A stretch of DNA of 11,785 bases from JANMEX01 sp049696015 (lineage in GTDB: Bacteria; Pseudomonadota; Alphaproteobacteria; Rhizobiales; Rhizobiaceae). Both the position numbers and the translations under genes were made by a program. The stretch lies in the NCBI GenBank assembly GCA_049696015.1, contig JBAVTG010000228.1:1-11785 (forward strand). Direction: 5' to 3'. Of this stretch, positions 6,739 through 11,785 are shown in pieces (within the stretch, counting starts at the first letter, position 1; the number at the start of each line of letters is the position of its first letter). The notes under the pieces are model-generated. The model saw only the letters and a list, made by a program, of their open reading frames with translations. It was not told where the DNA came from and ran no database searches.

Positions 6739-7194
6739 TTAGGACCGGTCGCCGCAGCTGCCGCTGATTTCGATCTGATTGAACAATCCGAAGCGCGAAA
6801 CAATCATGGTTCCGGTGAGGGCCTCGCCAGCGACAGTTGAAGCTGAAAGACCGGCGAGATTGAGACGCACGTCATAGTTCCGATAGCCCTGCGTGCGGTA
6901 ATGCACCGAGATCGCACCGCTTTGGCGCGCATGGGCAATCTGGCGCAGCTCATGCAACACACCGTCAATCTTCATCAAACCACGCATGCCAAATGGCGGC
7001 TCGGCACTGGGAAAAGCAATGAAAACCAGCGTGCTCTGGGAGGATTTCGCCGGCTCCGCGCCTTGCTGCCAAGCCCGGCAAACCGAGCCGGCTGGCTGCC
7101 AGACCATGCCGTCAACAACCGGCGCGCCCGGGTCGCTTTGACCCAATGCGGCGCATGGGAACAGGGCGAATGCAACGATTGCAGCGGCTTTCAT
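6739..7194 (-). CDS. Exported hypothetical protein
   Basis: 151-residue protein of unrecognised family. Residues 1-18 form a type I signal peptide (MKAAAIVAFALFPCAALG), with cleavage likely after Gly18. Cys14 is preceded by Pro, so this is not a lipobox. The mature part of about 133 residues is rich in beta-type sequence, with two cysteines, C39 and C147, near its two ends that could form a disulfide in the periplasm. The start is ATG at 7194 with a strong GGAGG ribosome-binding site seven bases upstream. It follows priA on the same strand after 77 bases and could be expressed by read-through from it. No catalytic motif is visible. It is well supported as a gene by its ribosome-binding site and signal peptide; the function is unknown. 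Confidence 0.75.
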   Translation of the reverse strand: MKAAAIVAFALFPCAALGQSDPGAPVVDGMVWQPAGSVCRAWQQGAEPAKSSQSTLVFIAFPSAEPPFGMRGLMKIDGVLHELRQIAHARQSGAISVHYRTQGYRNYDVRLNLAGLSASTVAGEALTGTMIVSRFGLFNQIEISGSCGDRS

Positions 7195-7271
7195 GGCATG
7201 CCTCCAAAGGCAAAAGGCAAGCTACCATGCGCTGGTCCAAACCTGAAAAACAAATGCTCTTGATCTGAATG

Positions 7272-9458
7272 TCACAGAAAACTCTGCGGATCGATATCCA
7301 CCTGCACCATGACATTGCCGCGCACTTTTGGGCCTGCAGCCAGCATCTGGCGGATGAAGGCCTGAATGTCGGCCTTTCGCGGCGCCCGCACCACCAGCCG
7401 GAACCGGTGGCGGCCCCGGATCAGGGCCAGCGGCGCTTCAGCCGGGCCGAGCACATCCACGCCCTCCATACGCGGCGCGGCAAGGCGCAGGCCGCGCGCA
7501 TGCGCTTCTGCTTCCTGGCGCGTATTGGCCGAAACGATGATGCCCGCCAGCCGGCCGAACGGCGGCAGTCCGGAACGCTCGCGCTCGCGCGTTTCGCGCT
7601 CGTAAAACGCTTCAACATCGCCTGACACGATGGCCTGCATCACCGGGTGTTCGGGCTGGTAGGTCTGGATGAGACCGGTCGAGGCCTTGCCAGTGCGCCC
7701 CGCCCGCCCCGTTACCTGGCTCAAGAGCTGGAACGTCCGCTCGGCAGCGCGGGGATCGCCATTGGCAAGTCCAAGATCGGCATCGACCACGCCGACAAGC
7801 GTCATGCCCGGGAAATTGTGGCCTTTCGCGACCAGTTGCGTGCCAATGACAATGTCAGCATCGCCCTTGGCAATTGCTTCCAGTTCGAGCCGCAGCCGCT
7901 TGACGCCGCCCAGAAGATCGGACGAGAGCACGAGAATGCGCGCATCGGGAAAATGCCCCGCCGCCTCTTCGGCGATGCGTTCAATGCCCGGACCGCATGC
8001 CACCAGATGATCAAACGTGCCACACTCGGGACAGGCATCGGGCCGCTTTTCGTCATGGCCGCAATGGTGGCAGACCAGCTTGCCGCGAAAGCGGTGTTCG
8101 ACCAGCCAGCTTGAGCAATCAGGACATTGAAAACGATGCCCGCAAACCCGGCACAGCGTCAGGGGCGCGTAGCCGCGCCGGTTCAGGAACAGCAGCGACT
8201 GCTCGCCCCTGGCCAGCGTTTTGCGCATTTCGGCGAGCAGCACAGGCGACAGGAACCCGCCGCGCTGAGGCGGGTGGCGGCGCATGTCAACCGCTTGCAG
8301 CGCCGGCAGGCTGGCATCGGCAAACCGGGTTGGCAAGTCAACCTGCCGGTAGCGCCCTTGCGCGGCATTCACCCGGCTCTCAATCGACGGCGTGGCCGAC
8401 GACAAGATGACCGGAAATCCGGAAATGCGCCCGCGCACCACCGCCATGTCGCGGGCATTGTAAAACACCCTGTCCTCTTGCTTGAAGGCCGGGTCATGCT
8501 CTTCGTCCACGACGATCAGCCCAAGATCGGCAAAGGGCAAAAACAGCGCCGAGCGCGCCCCGGCGACGACGCGCACCCGCCCCTCCGCCACCTGCCGCCA
8601 GACCTTTTCGCGCGCCTTGGGCGCAAGGTCTGAATGCCACTCGGCAGGCATTGCCCCGAACCGGTCCGCAAACCGTTCCAAAAAGGCATGCGTCAAGGCA
8701 ATTTCAGGCAACAGGATCAGCACTTGCTTGCCCTGCCGCAAGGTCTGCGCGATCGCTTCAAAATAGACTTCGGTCTTGCCGGAGCCCGTAATGCCATCGA
8801 TCAGGGTGACTGAAAAATTCTCTTCGGCAACAGTTGCCCGCACTGTGTTTGCCGCGGCCTTTTGCTCTTCCGACAAAGTCTGCGTGCCATAGTCGGGATC
8901 GGGCAGCGGCACGATGGGCTGCGCAGGCAATTCAGTGCGCTCGAACACACCTTGTTCGTGCAGACCATCGATGACCGTGGCTGACACGCCCGCCGCATGG
9001 GCAAGCCCCGTGCGGGTCCAGGCCATGCCGTCGCCAGCCAATTCCAGAACGCGGCTGCGGGCAGATGTCATGCGCTCCGGACGATGGCCGGTAAACACCA
9101 GCGCTTCAATCGCAGGCTCGGGATCAAACGCCGCCGGCGCGCGCAGCGCCATGCGGGCCACCAGCCCCGGCGGCGACAGTGTGTAGTCCGCCACCCATTC
9201 AATGAAGCGGCGCATGTCATGATTCAGCGGCGGGCAGTCAAACAGCGCCGTGACGCTTTTGAGCTTTTTCGGATCGACTGCGCCGGCATCGCCGTCCCAC
9301 ACCACACCATAGACTTCGCGCGGCCCGAGCGGCACCTGCACGATGGACCCGGGCTCTGCCGTCCGTCCCGGCGGCAGCGCATAGGAATAGGCGCGCTCTG
9401 CCGGCATCGGCACCAGCACAGGCACTATTTTTCTCAACACCGGCGAATCTTGGTTCAT
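7272..9458 (-). CDS. priA: Primosomal protein N' (replication restart helicase PriA)
   Basis: 728-residue superfamily 2 DNA helicase that recognises stalled forks and loads the replicative helicase for restart. The N-terminal 3'-DNA-binding domain covers about 10-110. The helicase core has Walker A GITGSGKTEVY (222-232), LLPEIALT (249-256), Walker B/DEAH-type VVDEEHDPAFK (316-326), SSATPSIES (353-361), GTQLVAKGHNFPGM (539-552) and QVTGRAGRTGK (581-591). The zinc domain has eight cysteines, C436, C439, C445, C448, C463, C466, C476 and C479, as two zinc sites; all are intact. The frame stays open upstream to 9959, but that part is antisense to the transaldolase. ATG 9458 gives the normal length and the usual PriA N-terminus. 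It is divergent from the transaldolase gene by 90 bases. Confidence 0.97.
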   Translation of the reverse strand: MNQDSPVLRKIVPVLVPMPAERAYSYALPPGRTAEPGSIVQVPLGPREVYGVVWDGDAGAVDPKKLKSVTALFDCPPLNHDMRRFIEWVADYTLSPPGLVARMALRAPAAFDPEPAIEALVFTGHRPERMTSARSRVLELAGDGMAWTRTGLAHAAGVSATVIDGLHEQGVFERTELPAQPIVPLPDPDYGTQTLSEEQKAAANTVRATVAEENFSVTLIDGITGSGKTEVYFEAIAQTLRQGKQVLILLPEIALTHAFLERFADRFGAMPAEWHSDLAPKAREKVWRQVAEGRVRVVAGARSALFLPFADLGLIVVDEEHDPAFKQEDRVFYNARDMAVVRGRISGFPVILSSATPSIESRVNAAQGRYRQVDLPTRFADASLPALQAVDMRRHPPQRGGFLSPVLLAEMRKTLARGEQSLLFLNRRGYAPLTLCRVCGHRFQCPDCSSWLVEHRFRGKLVCHHCGHDEKRPDACPECGTFDHLVACGPGIERIAEEAAGHFPDARILVLSSDLLGGVKRLRLELEAIAKGDADIVIGTQLVAKGHNFPGMTLVGVVDADLGLANGDPRAAERTFQLLSQVTGRAGRTGKASTGLIQTYQPEHPVMQAIVSGDVEAFYERETRERERSGLPPFGRLAGIIVSANTRQEAEAHARGLRLAAPRMEGVDVLGPAEAPLALIRGRHRFRLVVRAPRKADIQAFIRQMLAAGPKVRGNVMVQVDIDPQSFL

Positions 9459-9548
9459 TACCGCGTGACCTTGGCGCGGGCTTTGGCTAAAGAAAAGCCA
9501 AGTTTCACGCGATACGCCCGCGTTACCGCTTTTGAGGAAGGAAAAGCC
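9459..9548. promoter_or_regulatory. Divergent priA/fsa promoter region with competing inverted repeats
   Basis: This 90-base gap holds the start signals of both genes and is dense in inverted repeats. CGCGTGA (9462-9468) pairs perfectly with TCACGCG (9505-9511). Inside it TTGGCT (9483-9488) pairs with AGCCAA (9496-9501). CGCGGGC (9475-9481) pairs perfectly with GCCCGCG (9516-9522), and this last pairing excludes the first in a simple fold. TTACCGC occurs twice (9458-9464 and 9523-9529). The fsa ribosome-binding site GAGGAAGG is at 9534-9541. The first repeat arm lies four bases from the priA start codon, so folding could also affect priA translation. A regulatory role is inferred from structure only. 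Confidence 0.45.
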
Positions 9549-10202
9549 ATGAAGTTCTTCGTAGATACCGCCGATGTGAAGGAAATCCGCGAGCTCGCTG
9601 CCACCGGGTTGCTGGATGGCGTGACGACCAATCCGACGCTGATCATGAAGGCTGGCCGCCCGATGCTCGAAGTCATTGAGGAAATCTGCTCGATCGTCGA
9701 CGGACCGGTCTCGGCGGAAGTCGCCTCGATCGAATACGACGCGATGCTGAAAGAAGCGGCTGTCCTGAAGAAGATCGCCAAGAATGTTGTGGTCAAGCTG
9801 CCGCTGACCTGGGACGGCTTGCGCGCTTGCAAGGTGCTCACTGACGAGGGTGTGAAAACCAATGTCACACTGTGCTTTGCCGCCAATCAGGCGCTGCTCG
9901 CGGCAAAGGCCGGCGCGACCTACATTTCGCCGTTCATCGGCCGCCTTGATGACATTCATCTAAACGGCATGGAACTGATCGCCGAGATCCGCACCATTTA
10001 TGACAATTACGATTTCAAGACCGAAATCCTGGCCGCCTCAATCCGCTCGGTCAATCATGTCAAAGAAGCTGCGCTGCTGGGGGCTGACGTTGCCACCATC
10101 CCGGCATCCACCATCAAGGCGCTCGTCGCCCATCCGCTGACCGACAAGGGTTTGGCAGGATTCCTTGCCGATTGGGCAAAGACCGGCCAGAAGATCGGTT
10201 GA
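9549..10202 (+). CDS. fsa: Transaldolase / fructose-6-phosphate aldolase family protein
   Basis: 217-residue single-domain TIM-barrel class I aldolase of the small transaldolase family (MipB/FSA type). It acts in the cytoplasm on sedoheptulose 7-phosphate or fructose 6-phosphate. It carries MKFFVDTAD (1-9, Asp6), GVTTNPTLI (24-32), the Schiff-base lysine Lys83 in VVKLPLT, TNVTLCF (104-110) and YISPFIGRLDD (125-135). With a constant offset of two from E. coli FsaA (K85 to K83, T109 to T107, S166 to S164), FsaA Gln59 becomes Glu57 and Tyr131 becomes Phe129. Those are the transaldolase-type residues, so true transaldolase activity is more likely than FSA activity. ATG 9549 is chosen because of the GAGGAAGG ribosome-binding site and the standard N-terminus; the frame is open further upstream, antisense to priA. 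An intrinsic terminator follows. Confidence 0.95.
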   Translation: MKFFVDTADVKEIRELAATGLLDGVTTNPTLIMKAGRPMLEVIEEICSIVDGPVSAEVASIEYDAMLKEAAVLKKIAKNVVVKLPLTWDGLRACKVLTDEGVKTNVTLCFAANQALLAAKAGATYISPFIGRLDDIHLNGMELIAEIRTIYDNYDFKTEILAASIRSVNHVKEAALLGADVATIPASTIKALVAHPLTDKGLAGFLADWAKTGQKIG

Positions 10203-10223
10203 TTGCTGTTGGATTGAGATTGC

Positions 10224-10253
10224 AAAGGCGGGCCGAAATCCCGCCTTTTCTTT
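10224..10253 (+). terminator. Intrinsic terminator after fsa, possibly bidirectional
   Basis: A stem of AAAGGCGGG (10224-10232) and CCCGCCTTT (10240-10248) around the seven-base loop CCGAAAT is followed by T-rich sequence (TTTTCTTT). The GC-rich core with A and T flanks on the two sides could also stop transcripts from lptE, whose stop lies 17 bases away on the opposite strand. Confidence 0.85.
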
Positions 10254-10269
10254 GCCGAATTTCGCTATC

Positions 10270-10809
10270 TCACTTCGCCAAATCAGCCGCCAGCGCCAGC
10301 TTCAGCATTTCGGCCAGTTCCCGCGCAGCCCGGTTCTCAGCATCACGCAGGGCACGCAGTGCCGCATACTGCTGGATTGGCCGGTCAAAGGATACCGTAG
10401 CCGTGCGCTTGCCAGACGCGATCTGCTGACCCGACGCATCTTTGAGGAGATAAAGCGAGGTCAGGACGACACTGCCTGCGGTCGGCTGGGTTGAATTGCC
10501 GCCAACCACTGGCGCGGAAGCAACGGAAAGAACCTGCTGGGTGACGCCAAGGTCAACCGTATAAGCCGAGCTGGCCGGTTCGCCCGCGCCGCCCGAAAGG
10601 CCGAAGATGAGATGGTTGCGCACTTCCTGCGCGACCCGGTCATAAGCCGGCGCGACCGCAACCGAATTCAGCGCCGAATTGGTTGTGACACCAGCCGAAT
10701 TTGGCGCGGAATCCGAATAGAGCGGGCGCACCTGGCACCCCGAAAGCGCCAGTGACAAGACCGTAGCGCCGACAAGAGCTTTCACGCCGGAATAATCAAA
10801 CAAAAGCAT
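10270..10809 (-). CDS. lptE: LPS-assembly lipoprotein LptE
   Basis: 179-residue outer-membrane lipoprotein that plugs the LptD barrel and helps deliver LPS to the cell surface. The lipoprotein signal peptide ends in the lipobox LSGC, with Cys25 as the lipidated residue. It is followed by QVRPLYS, close to the C-x-x-RPLY start common to alphaproteobacterial LptE. The C-terminal half ends in a long helix (about 145-176), as in the family. The start is ATG at 10809, with AAAGGA about seven bases upstream. In rhizobia lptE usually sits between leuS and holA. Here holA is absent, the convergent transaldolase gene ends 67 bases away, and only a leuS-like tail lies upstream, overlapping the first 14 bases. 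The family call rests on the lipobox plus RPLY pattern, length and this context. Confidence 0.85.
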   Translation of the reverse strand: MLLFDYSGVKALVGATVLSLALSGCQVRPLYSDSAPNSAGVTTNSALNSVAVAPAYDRVAQEVRNHLIFGLSGGAGEPASSAYTVDLGVTQQVLSVASAPVVGGNSTQPTAGSVVLTSLYLLKDASGQQIASGKRTATVSFDRPIQQYAALRALRDAENRAARELAEMLKLALAADLAK

Positions 10810-10981
10810 CGATGGTCCTTTGCGGCACCAGAATGAACTTCATGGCATTTTGGACGATGCCGTGAGCGGGCACCGCCATTTCGACGGCAGATTGGTCTGC
10901 GCTGCGGGCAAAAGTCAAATCAGGGCGCGCAACGGGATTGCTCAATAGTGGATTTGTGACGTCGTGTCGCAAGATAGGGTT
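10796..10981 (-). pseudogene. leuS: Probable relic of the 3' end of leuS (leucyl-tRNA synthetase C-terminal tail)
   Basis: An in-frame stretch of 61 codons plus stop on the minus strand follows an in-frame TGA at 10982-10984. It reads like the C-terminal tail of LeuRS. A segment HDVTNPLLSNPVARPDLTF aligns with the remembered pattern xDTVTLPVQVNGKxRxDLTV, then ADQSAVEMAV and a VQ, then KFILVPQRTIDAFV against KVIVVPQRIVNVV-type ends. About six residues are missing between VQNA and KFIL. The stop overlaps the lptE start by 14 bases, as expected if leuS once preceded lptE in an operon. No start codon and no catalytic domain are present, so it cannot be a functional synthetase. The alignment is from memory, not a computed match. 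Confidence 0.6.
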
Positions 10982-11111
10982 TCACATTGGTTGTGGCATT
11001 CGGTTGCCATAAAAGGTCATTGCCTGCAAATAGAGGCCGAACTGGCGCGGACCTTCACCATGATTGCGGTCAAGCGTCAACCGGAATGGCTAAGTCAGGA
11101 AGTGGCAGTTG
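10982..11111. promoter_or_regulatory. Upstream region of the YggS-type gene, with a 35-codon open stretch on the minus strand
   Basis: Together with the leuS-like relic this forms the roughly 300-base gap between lptE and the YggS-type gene. The plus strand should carry the promoter of the latter; its ribosome-binding site AGGAAG is at 11097-11102. No clear -35/-10 was identified. On the minus strand, between TAG (11090-11092) and TGA (10982-10984), 35 codons stay open and read DRNHGEGPRQFGLYLQAMTF in their middle. No good start codon or ribosome-binding site precedes it, and the family is not recognised. Confidence 0.35.
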
Positions 11112-11777
11112 ATGCAGGACAGTGTTGAAAAGCTGAATATGGTGCGCCAGGCCATTGCAGAGGCCGAACAGGGCGCCGCGCGCGCCAAAGGTTCTGTGAC
11201 CCTGGTTGCCGTTTCCAAGACCTTTGACGCCCAGGACATTCGACCTGTTCTCGATGCTGGCCAGCGCGTCTTTGGCGAAAACCGGGTGCAGGAGGCATTT
11301 GGCAAATGGCCGGACCTGAAGGCTGAATACCAGGACGTGGAACTCCACTTGATTGGCCCGCTGCAATCCAACAAGGCAGGCGAAGCGGTTGCCTTGTTTG
11401 ATGTGATCCAGACGGTTGACCGCGAAAAGATCGCCGCAGCATTGGCAGGCGAAATGAAAAAACAGGGCCGGACGCCAAATCTTTATGTTCAGGTCAACAC
11501 CGGGCTTGAAGCACAAAAGGCCGGCATCGATCCGCGCGAGACGGTTGCTTTCGTTAACCGTTGCCGTGAGTTTCACGGCCTTACCATCGAAGGCCTGATG
11601 TGCATCCCGCCAGCGGAAGAGAACCCCGGCCCGCATTTTGCCCTGCTGAAGAAATTGGCATCCGAATGCGGCGTCGGGAAATTGTCGATGGGCATGTCCG
11701 GCGACTATGAAACGGCAATTGCCTTCGGCGCGACGCATGTGAGGGTCGGGAGTGCGATATTCGGGGTGCGGGGATAG
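11112..11777 (+). CDS. yggS: YggS/PROSC-type pyridoxal phosphate homeostasis protein
   Basis: 221-residue cytoplasmic PLP-binding protein of the YggS/PLPBP (COG0325) family, which buffers pyridoxal phosphate and influences amino-acid metabolism; no catalysis is established for the family. It has the alanine-racemase-like N-terminal barrel fold. The PLP lysine is Lys36 in VAVSKTF, followed by FGENRVQEA (53-61), HLIGPLQSNKAG (79-90), GLMCIPP and LSMGMSGDYETAIAFGATHV with VRVGSAIFG at the C-terminus. The length is normal. ATG at 11112 is chosen, nine bases after an AGGAAG ribosome-binding site; TTG at 11109, six bases after it, is an alternative giving one extra Met. The stop is TAG at 11775-11777, just inside the right edge. 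Confidence 0.95.
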   Translation: MQDSVEKLNMVRQAIAEAEQGAARAKGSVTLVAVSKTFDAQDIRPVLDAGQRVFGENRVQEAFGKWPDLKAEYQDVELHLIGPLQSNKAGEAVALFDVIQTVDREKIAAALAGEMKKQGRTPNLYVQVNTGLEAQKAGIDPRETVAFVNRCREFHGLTIEGLMCIPPAEENPGPHFALLKKLASECGVGKLSMGMSGDYETAIAFGATHVRVGSAIFGVRG

Positions 11778-11785
11778 GTCGAAAC

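Noticed and set aside
6729..6748. CCGGT...ACCGG hairpin at the end of the FkbM-type gene
   Set aside because: Five base pairs with a ten-base loop, no T-run and overlap with the next gene's stop codon make terminator function doubtful.
8997..9548. Upstream extension of the fsa frame
   Set aside because: It is antisense to priA; the FSA family begins at MKFFVDTAD and ATG 9549 has a strong ribosome-binding site.
9459..9959. 500-base upstream extension of the priA frame
   Set aside because: It is antisense to the transaldolase gene, the added residues do not resemble PriA, and ATG 9458 gives the normal length and N-terminus.
11070..11738. Long minus-strand open frame over the YggS-type gene
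   Set aside because: The plus-strand frame contains all YggS motifs; the opposite frame is a GC-driven shadow.
1..11785. Search for insertion sequences, transposases, CRISPR arrays, integrase att sites and rRNA/tRNA genes
   Set aside because: No transposase-like protein, long terminal inverted repeat, regular repeat array or complete RNA gene was seen, so the mechanism that brought in the glycan block is not visible here.

Overview
The window comes from a high-GC alphaproteobacterial chromosome, most likely of the order Hyphomicrobiales (Rhizobiales). The evidence is an atpH-atpA pair with priA and an fsa-type transaldolase gene nearby, an alphaproteobacterial-style LptE lipoprotein, and residues typical of the group in each housekeeping protein. 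No insertion sequence, CRISPR array, tRNA or rRNA was found.

Layout. 1-1725 (minus): start of the F1 ATPase operon, atpH then atpA (atpA runs off the left edge). 1948-2337 (minus): a small four-helix membrane protein of DUF4345 type. 2512-4982 (plus): a tightly packed three-gene operon encoding a divergent PIG-L/LmbE-type hydrolase, a GT-B glycosyltransferase and a Stf0-type sulfotransferase. 5021-5476 (minus): a PACE-family small efflux protein. 5765-6718 (plus): an FkbM-type methyltransferase. 6739-7194 (minus): a small exported protein of unknown function. 7272-9458 (minus): priA. 9549-10202 (plus): the transaldolase/FSA-family gene, divergent from priA and followed by a good intrinsic terminator. 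10270-10809 (minus): lptE. 11112-11777 (plus): a YggS-type PLP-binding protein.

Two things stand out. First, in rhizobia as I remember them priA and atpH are close neighbours. Here about 5.5 kb separates them, filled with genes for building and decorating a surface glycan (glycosyl transfer, probable deacylation, sulfation, methylation) plus an efflux gene. Much of this block has visibly lower GC (about 43-60% in hand-counted lines) than priA (about 65-72%), which suggests an acquired module. Second, lptE normally follows leuS and precedes holA. Here both are missing, but 61 codons that read like the C-terminal tail of leucyl-tRNA synthetase remain upstream of lptE and overlap its start, as the real leuS end would. 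That looks like a leuS relic at a rearrangement point.

The glycan genes plausibly work together: the glycosyltransferase adds a sugar, the PIG-L-like protein would trim an acyl group, Stf0 adds sulfate from PAPS, and the FkbM enzyme O-methylates. The substrate cannot be read from this window. All family assignments come from motif recognition, without database searches.
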